Part shown: piece by piece, positions 17,633 through 26,312 of the stretch | Layout of the letters: each line of letters opens with the position of its first letter | Numbering within the stretch: the first letter of the stretch is position 1 | Origin: Bradyrhizobium sp. SRL28 | GTDB lineage: Bacteria > Pseudomonadota > Alphaproteobacteria > Rhizobiales > Xanthobacteraceae | Assembly: GCF_018596315.1 (NCBI RefSeq) | Contig: NZ_JAHEAG010000001.1 | Coordinates: 186,001-250,000, forward strand | Reading direction: 5' to 3' | Length of the DNA stretch: 64,000 bases | The notes under the pieces: model-generated | What the model was told of the DNA's origin: nothing | Database searches by the model: none | The model's input: only the letters and a program-made list of their open reading frames with translations | Position numbers and translations under genes: made by a program

Positions 17633-18340
17633 TCAAACCGGCTGATGTGCCGGTGCGCGCACGCCCTGCCCCACGGCCTTGCCGAAATCCGCGGTGGATT
17701 TGCCCGTCAGCGCCGCCAGCACCAGCGCCACCATATGGGCGAGCCGCTCGTCCCTCGCCTCCTTCTTCAGGAGGTCGCGGCCGAAGATCACGCTGAGCGT
17801 GGCGCTGTTGGAGAGATAGAAAAAGCACAGCGCCGCGATCGAAATATAGAGCTGCACCGGATCGACCGCGACGCGAAAATCACCGCTTTCGACGCCGCGC
17901 GTCACCACCGTGCGGATCATCTCGACGAACGGCGAGTGCATCGATTTGACCTTGGTCGAGCGCTTCAGGTGGCGGGCCTTGGCAAGGTTTTCGGTGTTGA
18001 GCAGCGCCAGGAATTCCGGATTACGCAGGAAATAGTTCCAGGTGAAGTCGATCAGCCGTTCGATCGCCTCGGGCGGATCGAGATGTTCGAGGTCAAGCCC
18101 GCGCTCCTCGGAGCGGATCTTCTCATAGGCGCCTTCCAGCACCGCGAGGTAAAGGTCTTCCTTGTTGCCGACGTGGTAGTACAGCATGCGCTTGTTGGCG
18201 CCGGCATTGGTCGCGATGCGGTCAACGCGCGCGCCGGCCAGGCCGTGGGCGGCGAATTCCTGCTTGGCGGCCTCGAGAATGCGAAGCCGCATCCCCTCGG
18301 GGTCGCGCTGCCATTTCTGAACGCGTTTTGCCTTTGCCAA
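17633..18340 (-). CDS. TetR-family transcriptional regulator
   Basis: A TetR protein with helix-turn-helix ILEAAKQEFAAHGLAGARVD followed by IATNAGANKRMLYYHVGNKE. I chose a TTG start at 18340 (product begins AKAKRVQKWQRDPEG; 235 residues) because no ATG is suitably placed; GTG at 18379 and ATG at 18292 are alternatives. The frame continues open far upstream but antisense to the VOC gene. It ends just before a repeat and the importer operon, and may regulate that operon or the dehydrogenase/VOC pair upstream. Confidence 0.85.
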   Translation of the reverse strand: MAKAKRVQKWQRDPEGMRLRILEAAKQEFAAHGLAGARVDRIATNAGANKRMLYYHVGNKEDLYLAVLEGAYEKIRSEERGLDLEHLDPPEAIERLIDFTWNYFLRNPEFLALLNTENLAKARHLKRSTKVKSMHSPFVEMIRTVVTRGVESGDFRVAVDPVQLYISIAALCFFYLSNSATLSVIFGRDLLKKEARDERLAHMVALVLAALTGKSTADFGKAVGQGVRAPAHQPV

Positions 18341-18438
18341 ATCAGTCGCTCGATGCTCGCACGAAGCAAGCTGTAGCACGCGCGGAAAGCTTTGAGAAAT
18401 CGTACGGCGTTTCCTTACCCTCCCCTGGAGGGTAAGCC

Positions 18439-19287
18439 TCACGCGTCCTTCCCCACCGACGGCTGCACCAGCAGCGTCGGGACGCCGCATGTCCCGCTGC
18501 GCACCGTCATGACCCGCGTCCCCGGCTTGCGGCCGGTGCGGACTTCCGAGACGTCGACGCCGGCCTGAACCAGCCGCGCATGGGTGGCGTCGATGTCGGA
18601 GACGCGCCAGCACAGGCCGCGAAGCCGGTCCTGCGACGTATCCGTCTCCTTGCCCGGCCGATGCGTGACCTCGACAATCAGGTCGCCGCAGCGGAAGAAC
18701 ATCAGCCGGCCCCAATCGGGGTGCGAGCGATCGAGCGCCATGTCGAGGCCGAGCCGGGCGCCATAGAGGGCTGCGGCCCGCTCGGGGTCTGATGTCGAGA
18801 CCACGACATGGTCCATCGCCGTGATCGATCCGGCCGTGGTTCGCACCGACAGCGGGCGCTCCTTGTCGCGCTCGAGGAAGAACAGGCGGACGCCGCGCGT
18901 GGCTTCCGTTGCCGCTCGCGTGCGCTTCCACGACAGCGTCGCACCTGAGATCGCGTCGCGGCTTTCGACGTCGGCGATCACGTCCGGCTTCAGCGTGAGC
19001 CGGTCGAGCCTGCGATGCATCCTGGCGATGTCGCTGGTTCGAAAGCAGATGCTTGCGAGCCCCTCGCCCTGTGCGGCCAGCACCGCGCGAATGCGGTCCG
19101 CATTGGCGCCCTTGCCGTTCGGCGCCATCAATTCCAGCGTCGTGTTATCCAGCGTGAACAGGACGCGGTCGGCGCCCTCGCCGCTGTTCTGCCAGGCCGG
19201 CGCGCGGGCAAACAAGGTCTGGTAAGCCGCCGAGGCCGCATTGATGTCGCCGGTGAGAACGACGACGTGGTCGAGGCCGGTGATCAC
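18439..19287 (-). CDS. Two-domain VOC (glyoxalase-like) protein
   Basis: A 282-residue protein made of two VOC halves. The first begins GLDHVVVLTGD and contains TLELMAP; the second begins AMDHVVVSTSD and contains LIVEVTH, so both halves keep the His and Glu positions used for metal binding. The GTG start at 19287 overlaps the stop codon of the upstream dehydrogenase gene (GTGA), indicating translational coupling. VOC enzymes include glyoxalases, extradiol dioxygenases and epimerases; this one is annotated only to fold. Confidence 0.85.
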   Translation of the reverse strand: MITGLDHVVVLTGDINAASAAYQTLFARAPAWQNSGEGADRVLFTLDNTTLELMAPNGKGANADRIRAVLAAQGEGLASICFRTSDIARMHRRLDRLTLKPDVIADVESRDAISGATLSWKRTRAATEATRGVRLFFLERDKERPLSVRTTAGSITAMDHVVVSTSDPERAAALYGARLGLDMALDRSHPDWGRLMFFRCGDLIVEVTHRPGKETDTSQDRLRGLCWRVSDIDATHARLVQAGVDVSEVRTGRKPGTRVMTVRSGTCGVPTLLVQPSVGKDA

Positions 19288-20546
19288 GGGAACAGACCTC
19301 GCGTGTTCTTGGCGGCGCGGACCTTCTCCACGCCGATCGCCATCGCCGCGGTGCGATGCGGGATCTTGTCCGCTTTGGCGCGCGTCACCATGGTATCGAA
19401 GGCGCGATCGAGGATAGCGTATTCGCGCCGCGTCACCTCCTCTTCCTCCCAGAACAATTGCTGCAGGTCTTGCACCCATTCGAAGTAGCTGACCACCACG
19501 CCGCCGGAATTGCAGAGAATGTCGGGAATCAAAAACACTTCACCCTGGCGTTTCTCCAGCACCAGATCGGCCTCCGGCGTGGTCGGGCCATTTGCGCCCT
19601 CCGCCAGCACGCGGCATTTGAGGTTTTCCGCGACCTTCGCATCGATCACCCGTTCCATCGCCGCCGGCACCAGCACGTCGCAAGGCAACGTCAGAATTTG
19701 CTCGGGGTCGAACGTCATCTGATTGGAGAAGCCGGCGATGCTGCCATGCGTGCCGGCATGCCGCATCAGCGCCGGGATATCGAGCCCGGCAGGATCGTGC
19801 AGCGCGCCGGTGTGATCGCTGACGGCGATGATCTTCAACCCGTATTGATGCAGCTCCAGCGCCGCGTACGATCCGACATTGCCAAAGCCCTGGATCACGG
19901 CGGTCGCGGTGCCTGGATTGATCGACAGCTCCTTCAGTACGCGCCTGGCAAGATAGGCGACGCCGCGCCCCGTTGCTTCGCGCCGGCCGAGCGTACCGCC
20001 CGACGACACCGGCTTGCCGGTGACGATCTCGGTCACGGTGCGGCCCTGGTACATCGAATAGGTGTCCATGAACCAGGCCATCACCTGCTCATTGGTGCCC
20101 ATGTCCGGCGCCATCACGTCGGTATGCGGGCCGACAAAGGGAATCATCTCCTGCATGTAGCGCCGCGACAGCGCTTCCAGCTCGCGCTTGGAGATGGTGG
20201 AGAGATCGACATTGACGCCGCCCTTGGCGCCGCCATAGGGCAACCCGACGAGGGCGCATTTCCAGCTCATCCAGATCGCAAGGGCTGCGACCTCGCCGAT
20301 GTCAACGGAGGGCGCGAATCGTGTGCCGCCCTTGGTCGGGCCGAGGGTGAGATGATGCTGCACCCGGTAGCCTTCGAATACCGCGACCGTGCCGTCGTCG
20401 CGATGGATCGGACAGGAAACAGTGATGGCCCGCTTCGGCATCAGGATTCGGCCGCGCTCGTCCATCGGAATTTCGAGATGGTTGGCGATGACGCCAAATT
20501 GGTTAACCGCCATGTCGAACACCGGACCGGAGTAAACGGTCATCAT
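19284..20546 (-). CDS. Glu/Leu/Phe/Val dehydrogenase (glutamate dehydrogenase-like)
   Basis: About 420 residues. GPTKGGTRF and KCALVGLPYGGAKGG contain the substrate-binding and catalytic lysines of this family, and VIQGFGNVGSYAALEL is the NAD(P) Rossmann loop. It would interconvert an amino acid and its 2-oxo acid with ammonia. Start choice is uncertain: GTG at 20555, ATG at 20546 and ATG at 20543 are consecutive options behind a GGGGGA ribosome site. It is coupled to the VOC gene downstream and divergent from a PfkB kinase. Confidence 0.92.
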   Translation of the reverse strand: MMTVYSGPVFDMAVNQFGVIANHLEIPMDERGRILMPKRAITVSCPIHRDDGTVAVFEGYRVQHHLTLGPTKGGTRFAPSVDIGEVAALAIWMSWKCALVGLPYGGAKGGVNVDLSTISKRELEALSRRYMQEMIPFVGPHTDVMAPDMGTNEQVMAWFMDTYSMYQGRTVTEIVTGKPVSSGGTLGRREATGRGVAYLARRVLKELSINPGTATAVIQGFGNVGSYAALELHQYGLKIIAVSDHTGALHDPAGLDIPALMRHAGTHGSIAGFSNQMTFDPEQILTLPCDVLVPAAMERVIDAKVAENLKCRVLAEGANGPTTPEADLVLEKRQGEVFLIPDILCNSGGVVVSYFEWVQDLQQLFWEEEEVTRREYAILDRAFDTMVTRAKADKIPHRTAAMAIGVEKVRAAKNTRGLFP

Positions 20547-20782
20547 TTCCCCCACTTTTGTCGCGCCGCCGGGAAACCCGGACAGCCGTCAGCCGTTATA
20601 CGGCAGTATGGCCAAGACCTCTAAGGACAAGACCCCCAAGGACGGTCGTATTCTCCTCATACTCCCATCTCAAGCTGCAAAGACGGCACGGTTGCGAATA
20701 ATTTCAGCGAATGCATCCGATAACCGGTGCTAATGTATCTGCGCCGGGCCGGGATCACCCCTCAGCTCATGACGGAAAACGA

Positions 20783-21694
20783 ATGCAGGCTCTCTTCATC
20801 GGACAGACCTATATCGACGTTACCTTCATCACCGACCATATGCCGACCGGCGACGAAAAACATGTGGCCTCCGCCTATGCGGTCTCCTTTGGCGGCAACG
20901 CCGTCACCGCGGCATTTTGCTGCGCCAAGCTCGGCGTCGTACCCGACCTGATCGCAACGGTGGCGAACGATTGGCTCGGCCGCATGTTTCAGGACATGAG
21001 CGCGAAATACGGAATCTCGATCCACCCGCGCAAGGTCAACTCCTCGTCACTGTCGTTCATCATGCCGAAAGACGGCAAACGCGCCATCGTGCGCTGCCGC
21101 GACGACGAGCACATTCATCCCTTCCCGATGCTGAATTTGAAGGGCTGCCGCGCGCTGCATGTCGACGGCCATCAGCCGGACGCCGCCATCCATTATGCCA
21201 AGCTTTGCCGCGAGGACGGCATTCTGACCTCGCTCGACGGCGGCGGCCTGCGCACCAACACCCATGAACTACTGGAGTTCATCGATGTCGCCATCGTCGC
21301 CGAGCGGCTGTGCGAGCAGATGGACAAGACGCCGGAAGCCATGCTCGACTACCTCAAGAGCCGCGGCTGCAGGGTCGGCGGCGTCACCATGGGGGAGCAA
21401 GGCCTGCTCTGGTATGACGAGACCGGCGCGGTCCGCAAGCTGCCGGCGCTGCCAATCGCGCGCGAGCGCGTGCTCGATACCAACGGCGCCGGTGACGTAT
21501 TTCATGGCGCTTACGTGTTTTCGTACCTCAACAATCCCTCGAAAAGCTGGCACGACCATTTCGAGTTTGCGCGCGCGGCCTCGACCTATAAGATCCAGCG
21601 CCTCGGCAACGAGGCTGGATTGCCGACGCTTGCCGATATCGATGCCGTCAGGCAGGAATTCCAGATCGGGCGCAAGAAGGAATTTTGGGATTAG
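20783..21694 (+). CDS. PfkB-family sugar kinase
   Basis: A 303-residue ribokinase-fold protein from MQALFIGQTYIDVTF. FGGNAVTAAFCCAKLG is the PfkB signature 1 region and DTNGAGDVFHGAYV the signature 2 loop with the catalytic Asp and anion hole. GGAAAA precedes the chosen ATG; the frame is open 24 codons upstream without a good ribosome site. It is followed 18 bases later by a second, clearly different PfkB kinase, so the pair is likely cotranscribed. Substrate unknown. Confidence 0.88.
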   Translation: MQALFIGQTYIDVTFITDHMPTGDEKHVASAYAVSFGGNAVTAAFCCAKLGVVPDLIATVANDWLGRMFQDMSAKYGISIHPRKVNSSSLSFIMPKDGKRAIVRCRDDEHIHPFPMLNLKGCRALHVDGHQPDAAIHYAKLCREDGILTSLDGGGLRTNTHELLEFIDVAIVAERLCEQMDKTPEAMLDYLKSRGCRVGGVTMGEQGLLWYDETGAVRKLPALPIARERVLDTNGAGDVFHGAYVFSYLNNPSKSWHDHFEFARAASTYKIQRLGNEAGLPTLADIDAVRQEFQIGRKKEFWD

Positions 21695-21712
21695 GCAATT
21701 CTGGGATTAGAT

Positions 21713-22624
21713 ATGGGACGTGTCTTCGTCGCCGGCAGCATCAACATGGATGTGGTGGCAATAGCCAGCCGGCATCCCAGGGTCGGCGAAACCGTCGCAG
21801 GCCAAGCCGTGCATTATTTTCCGGGCGGCAAGGGCGCAAACCAGGCGGTGGCCGCCGCGAAGCTCGGCACGCCGGTCACGCTGATCGGCCGGCTCGGCAC
21901 GGATGCTTTTGGGCAGCAGTTGCGCACGTTTCTCGCCGCCCAAGGCGTTGACCTCGTCTTGGTCAAGGACACCGCGGATATTCACACCGGAACAGCCATC
22001 ATCACCATCGCCGACGCCGACAACACCATCGTCGTCGTGCCCGGTGCCAATGCGCTGGTCAGTGCCGAGGATGTCGCCGCGCCCGTCCTGGCCAAAGGCG
22101 ACGTCGCCGTCAGCCAGTTCGAAATTCCGCAAGCTACGATCACCGCCTTCTTCAAACGGGCGCGCGAGGCCGGGGCGATCACCATCCTCAATCCGGCGCC
22201 GGCGCTTGCCTGCGGCGCAGAATTGCTCGATCTCGTCGATATCCTCATCCTTAACGAGACCGAGCTCGGGCTTCTCGCGCAGACCGAACTTCGTGATACC
22301 GACGCCCCCACCCGTTTCATCGAAGCGGCGCGGCGCCTGCCAACCGCGTCAGACAAGATCATCTGCGTCACGCTGGGCAAGCGCGGCGTGCTCGCGCTGG
22401 TGGGCGGCGAGCCCTCGCTGATCGCGGGACGTGCCGTGAAGGCAGTGGACACCACCGGCGCCGGCGATTGTTTTGTCGGCGCCCTCGCCGCACAGCTTGC
22501 CGCTGGAAAGGCGATCCGCGACGCGCTCGAATACGCCAATGCCGCCGCATCGATCTGCGTGCAGCGGATGGGCGCCGCGCCATCGATGCCGACGGCGGCC
22601 GAGGTCGCGGCATTGCGCGGCTAG
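21713..22624 (+). CDS. rbsK: Ribokinase-like PfkB carbohydrate kinase
   Basis: A 303-residue protein with the classical ribokinase beginnings GSINMDVVAIASRHPRVGET and FPGGKGANQAVAAAKLG, and the catalytic loop DTTGAGDCFVGALAAQLA. It would phosphorylate ribose or a similar sugar at the primary alcohol with ATP. No ribose transporter or regulator is nearby. Its TAG stop codon is part of the terminator hairpin that follows. Confidence 0.85.
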   Translation: MGRVFVAGSINMDVVAIASRHPRVGETVAGQAVHYFPGGKGANQAVAAAKLGTPVTLIGRLGTDAFGQQLRTFLAAQGVDLVLVKDTADIHTGTAIITIADADNTIVVVPGANALVSAEDVAAPVLAKGDVAVSQFEIPQATITAFFKRAREAGAITILNPAPALACGAELLDLVDILILNETELGLLAQTELRDTDAPTRFIEAARRLPTASDKIICVTLGKRGVLALVGGEPSLIAGRAVKAVDTTGAGDCFVGALAAQLAAGKAIRDALEYANAAASICVQRMGAAPSMPTAAEVAALRG

Positions 22625-22672
22625 AGCCTTCTCGGTTCTGATTTGAAATCAGAACCGGGCTCTAGATTTTTT
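22621..22672 (+). terminator. Intrinsic terminator at the kinase pair
   Basis: CTAGAGCC (22621-22628) pairs with GGCTCTAG (22658-22665), and inside it CGGTTCTGATTT pairs perfectly over 12 bases with AAATCAGAACCG around a one-base loop. A run of T (ATTTTTTT) follows. The structure includes the stop codon of the kinase gene and can serve the convergent TRAP gene as well. Confidence 0.8.
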
Positions 22673-22678
22673 TCTGAC

Positions 22679-22722
22679 GCGTTTTCTTTACGCGAACCGG
22701 TGTCCACTTCGCTCGAAAACGC
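22679..22722. repeat. REP-like palindromic unit following the terminator (family B)
   Basis: GCGTTTTC at 22679-22686 is mirrored by GAAAACGC at 22715-22722, with TTTACGCGAACCGGTGTCC between. I recall such units attached to this hairpin as widely dispersed in Bradyrhizobium genomes, but only one copy lies in this window. Confidence 0.5.
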
Positions 22723-22727
22723 TATGC

Positions 22728-23714
22728 CTACTTCAGCGCCTGCAACTCGTCATATTGCGCCCTGGTCCAGCCGGCCCCGACGGATGCATCATTATGCAGC
22801 GGGATCGCCGCCTTTCGGAACGCCTCGCGATCAGGCTCGACCACGGTCCTGCCGAGCTTCCTGAACTCCCCGGCCAAAATCCTCTCGGATGCCTCGATCG
22901 CCTCCGTCGCCCTCGACGCGGCTTCCTTCAACGTATCCGCAAACAGCTTTTGCTCGTCCGGCGTCAGCTTGTTCCAGACGTGGCTGCCGATCACCGTCAC
23001 CATTGACTCGGTGATGTGGCCGGTCAGCACGATGTGGCTCTGCACCTCGTAGAATTTCTTGGCCATGATCGTCGGCAGCGGATTCTCCTGGCCGTCGACC
23101 AAACCCTGCTGGAGCGCGTTGTAGACATCGGAAAAGGCGATCGGGGTTGCGTTGGCGCCGACGGATTTGGTGAACATCAGCGACAGCGGCGCCGCCGGCA
23201 CGCGCAGGCTCATACCCTTCATGTCCTCCGGCTTGCGGATAGGCTTGTTGGCGGTGACATGGCGCTGGCCGTAATAGGTCAGCGCGACGATCTTGTGTCG
23301 GGTCTTCTCGTCGTAGCCTTGGACGAGATCGGAAAACAGCTTGCTGTCGCGATAGGCCTTCCAGTGATCGAAATCGCGCAGCATGAACGGCGCGCCTGTG
23401 ATGCCGAGCGGCTGGTAGGTCGCCGCGACGAAGTTGATCCCGACGTAGACGATATCAACGGCGCCGAGCCCAAGCCCTTCATTGAGCTGGTTTTCGTTGC
23501 CGAGTTGGGAAGCCGGAAACACCTCGATGTCGAATTTGCCGTTGGTGCGCTTCCTGATCTCGCTGGCGGCCCACAACGCCTCGGTGTGGTAGGGTTCGGT
23601 GACCTCGTAAACATGCGCCCATTTCAGCTTGGTCTGCGCCGAAGCCGGGCCACCAATAACCAGGGCGATGATGGTGGCGCCTATCAATCTTAGATAGCAC
23701 GTCCAAACGGACAT
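22728..23714 (-). CDS. TRAP transporter solute-binding protein (DctP family), orphan
   Basis: A 328-residue periplasmic protein with signal peptide ending PASA (about residue 26). The DctP landmarks are WAHVYEVTEPYHT at the mature N-terminus, FPASQLGNENQLNEGL, SLRVPAAPLSLMF (carboxylate-binding Arg) and ITESMVTV. It would bind an organic acid for a sodium-driven TRAP transporter. The DctQ and DctM membrane subunits are not adjacent on either side, so it must work with a distant pair or has another role. Confidence 0.9.
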   Translation of the reverse strand: MSVWTCYLRLIGATIIALVIGGPASAQTKLKWAHVYEVTEPYHTEALWAASEIRKRTNGKFDIEVFPASQLGNENQLNEGLGLGAVDIVYVGINFVAATYQPLGITGAPFMLRDFDHWKAYRDSKLFSDLVQGYDEKTRHKIVALTYYGQRHVTANKPIRKPEDMKGMSLRVPAAPLSLMFTKSVGANATPIAFSDVYNALQQGLVDGQENPLPTIMAKKFYEVQSHIVLTGHITESMVTVIGSHVWNKLTPDEQKLFADTLKEAASRATEAIEASERILAGEFRKLGRTVVEPDREAFRKAAIPLHNDASVGAGWTRAQYDELQALK

Positions 23715-23834
23715 ATACCCTCCGAAAACGACCGCCGGAGACCTCTTTAGATTCCGGCGCCAACGTTGCCGAAATGATCGGCAGACGCAAGCAGACTGGC
23801 GCTGCGGTAAGTCCGATTTAAGTCAGGGCGCGTT

Positions 23835-25055
23835 CTAAGTCAGGGCACTCTTCAGGTCGAATCCCGCATCGGCCGCCTGCTCGGGCGTGATCGACCTGTG
23901 AGCGCCAAGCAGCCGTCGGCCGAACATGTGGTCGCCGGCGCGGTTGACGGATTCGATACCCACGAGCTGCCCGGCTTTGTAGCAAAACGCGGAGAACGCC
24001 CCCTGCTCGCGGTCGCCGCGCACCACTACCTGATCATAGCCGGTGGTCAACCCGACCATCTGCAGCTTGTCGGGCCCCTGATCGCTCCAGAACCACGGCA
24101 GGCCGTCATAGGGCTTGGCATCCCCGGTCAGCCGGGCCGCAATGCAGCGCGCGTGGTCAGTGGCGTTCTGCACGGACTCCAGCCGCAGCGAACCGCCGAA
24201 GCGCGGGCTCGCATAGAGCGCGCAATCGCCCATCGCCGAAATATTCGGATCCGCGGTCAGGAGATGCTCATCGACGATGATGCCGGCGGCGACCTTCAGG
24301 CCGGCTTCGGCCGCCAGTTCGACATTGGGCAGAACGCCGACGCCGACCACGATCAGGTCGGCTTTGATATGCCGCCCGTCACTAAGGCTCACGCCGGTAA
24401 CCTTGCTGCCGTCGCTCTCGATGCTGGTAACCTGCACGCCGAGATGAATCCGGATGCCGGCCGCGGTATGCCGCGATTGAAAGTGCTCCGAGATTTCCGC
24501 CGTCACCGCGCGCGCCATCACCCGCGGGGCAAGCTCGATGACGTCAACTTCGAGGCCTTTGGCCCGCGCGGTCGCGGCGAATTCCAGGCCGATAAATCCA
24601 GCTCCGATAACGACGACGCGTTGACCCGCCGTGATGTAGTCGCGCAACGACTGGCTTTCGTCGAGCGTCCGCAAGTAGCGAACGCTGTCGAGATTGGCGT
24701 TGGGAATGTCGAGCAGGCGATTGCGCGCGCCGGTCGCCAGCACCAGATGGCCGTAATCGAGCGAAGCGCCGGAGGCGAGCAACACCTTGCGCGCGGCGCG
24801 GTCGATCGACACCGCACGGTCGGTGATGAGGTCGACCTTCTGGTCGTGGTAGAATTTTTCCGGCCGGAACATCAGGCTGTCGGGTCCGCCGGTCCCCTTC
24901 AGGTAGGCCTTGGATAGCGGCGGCCGCTGATACGGCAGATGGCCTTCATCGTTCAGCAGCGCGATGCGTTCGGAAAAGCCGTGCTGGCGCAGCGACATCG
25001 CAAGCTGAAAGCCCGCATGGCCCGCTCCAATGATGACAACCGGTCCTGCGGTCAT
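23835..25055 (-). CDS. NAD(P)H:ferredoxin reductase-like FAD enzyme
   Basis: A 406-residue two-dinucleotide-binding flavoprotein. VIIGAGHAGFQLA binds FAD, VVIGAGFIGLEFAA binds NAD(P)H and ISAMGDCALY is the second FAD contact. It resembles putidaredoxin, rhodocoxin and dioxygenase-system ferredoxin reductases, which pass electrons to a [2Fe-2S] ferredoxin for P450s or Rieske oxygenases. No ferredoxin or oxygenase is adjacent. It stands as a single gene between the TRAP protein and the divergent enoyl-CoA hydratase. Confidence 0.9.
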   Translation of the reverse strand: MTAGPVVIIGAGHAGFQLAMSLRQHGFSERIALLNDEGHLPYQRPPLSKAYLKGTGGPDSLMFRPEKFYHDQKVDLITDRAVSIDRAARKVLLASGASLDYGHLVLATGARNRLLDIPNANLDSVRYLRTLDESQSLRDYITAGQRVVVIGAGFIGLEFAATARAKGLEVDVIELAPRVMARAVTAEISEHFQSRHTAAGIRIHLGVQVTSIESDGSKVTGVSLSDGRHIKADLIVVGVGVLPNVELAAEAGLKVAAGIIVDEHLLTADPNISAMGDCALYASPRFGGSLRLESVQNATDHARCIAARLTGDAKPYDGLPWFWSDQGPDKLQMVGLTTGYDQVVVRGDREQGAFSAFCYKAGQLVGIESVNRAGDHMFGRRLLGAHRSITPEQAADAGFDLKSALT

Positions 25056-25327
25056 GGGAACATCCTACGTTCGAGCGCACGGGAATGACCCATGTCGTTT
25101 CCTCTCCACTGATTTTGGCTTGCCTGTCTCGTCCCTTGGAAGCGGCGCTCGTGTCCGTTCCGAACGATGACAGGCCCTATCTGACCTCATGGCGCGAAGA
25201 GACGCAAGAGCGCCGTGGCCCAGGAGGCAGGGGGATTGCGTGGTATTTTGCGGACCATGCCGGGGATTGTCACCTCCTACCTTCTGTTATTTAAATGCTG
25301 GCCCCTGTTCCGAGCCGAGGCCCAGCC

Positions 25328-26125
25328 ATGCCGACCTCCGATGATACCGCCGCCGACGCCCCCGCCCTGCTCCGGATCGAGGGTCCGATTGCCACCATCA
25401 CCCTGAACCGGCCCGCGGCCTTCAATTCCATCAATCTGTCGATCGCGCAAAAGCTCGAGCAACTCGGCGCGGAGGTCGAGGGCAACGACGATATTCGTGT
25501 GCTGGTCATCGAGGGCGAAGGCCGCGCCTTCTCGGCCGGCGGCGATCTGCAGACCATCGGCGCAGCCGCCGCCAACGACACTGTTGCACCCGTGGTGGGC
25601 GAGCTGCTGAAGCACTACCACGCCTTTATCGAGACGCTGCGGCGGATGCCGAAGATCGTTCTCTCCAGCGTCCACGGCTCCGCCGCCGGCGCCGGCATGG
25701 GGCTGGCTTTTGTCGCCGACCTCTGCATTGCCGCCGACGATGCCCGCTTCACGCCGGCCTATGCCAAGATCGGCGTCTCGCCGGATGGCGGCAGCACCGT
25801 CGGCATGGTCGGCACCGTCGGCGCCCGCCGCGCGCTGCAGATATTTTTGGCCGAAGACAGTTTTACCGTGCAGCAGGCCTATCAATGGGGACTGGTCGCC
25901 CGCGTTGTTCCAGCAGCGGAGCTGAAGGCAGAGACGCGCAAATTCGCCGAGCGGCTGGCGCAGAACCCGCCCGCGGCGATCGCTGGCACCAAGTCGCTCG
26001 TCTATCAGGCCGCGGTCACGTCGACCAGGCAGCAACTCGATGCCGAGGAAGCGAAGATCATCGGCGCCATGCAGACCGACGACTTCCGCGTCGCGGTGAA
26101 GAAGTTCACCAGCAAGTCGAAGTGA
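25328..26125 (+). CDS. Enoyl-CoA hydratase/isomerase (crotonase) family
   Basis: A 265-residue crotonase. AFSAGGDLQT and SAAGAGMGLAFVADL form the CoA and oxyanion-hole regions. In the active site, the first hydratase Glu position is replaced (FTPAYAKIG) and the second is Asp (SPDGG), a pattern closer to PaaG-type isomerases than to true hydratases. I chose the ATG at 25328 because GAGG lies eight bases upstream; an earlier start at 25295 has no ribosome site. It is monocistronic, and the reaction is uncertain within the superfamily. Confidence 0.88.
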   Translation: MPTSDDTAADAPALLRIEGPIATITLNRPAAFNSINLSIAQKLEQLGAEVEGNDDIRVLVIEGEGRAFSAGGDLQTIGAAAANDTVAPVVGELLKHYHAFIETLRRMPKIVLSSVHGSAAGAGMGLAFVADLCIAADDARFTPAYAKIGVSPDGGSTVGMVGTVGARRALQIFLAEDSFTVQQAYQWGLVARVVPAAELKAETRKFAERLAQNPPAAIAGTKSLVYQAAVTSTRQQLDAEEAKIIGAMQTDDFRVAVKKFTSKSK

Positions 26126-26171
26126 GAACTGAGGCGGCGCGGTCGACTGGGTGGTGGACGGATACTCTATC

Positions 26172-26291
26172 GTCGTCCCTGCGGACGCAGGGACCCATAA
26201 CCACAGGCATTAATTGTTTGGGAAAGCGTCGCCGACCTTGCTTCAATCGAGAGAGCAACGCGGTATGGGTCCCTGCGTTCGCGGGGACGAC
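26172..26291. repeat. Palindromic repeat family A, copy 3
   Basis: This 120-base element is bounded by GTCGTCCCTGCGGACGCAGG and CCTGCGTTCGCGGGGACGAC. Its interior CCCATAACCAC...TTAATTGTT matches copy 2. It sits between the convergent crotonase and dehydratase genes, where its arms could also stop transcription from both sides. Confidence 0.82.
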
Positions 26292-26312
26292 CACATAATG
26301 TGCTGAAGCGCT

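Noticed and set aside
5080..25055. P450 (5.1 kb) and ferredoxin-reductase-like protein (23.8 kb) as one electron-transfer system
   Set aside because: They are almost 18 kb apart, unlinked by operon, and no ferredoxin is present; the pairing is only a guess.
25056..25327. Small rightward frame upstream of the crotonase gene (25085-25294)
   Set aside because: No ribosome site, no signal or family features; treated as leader sequence.
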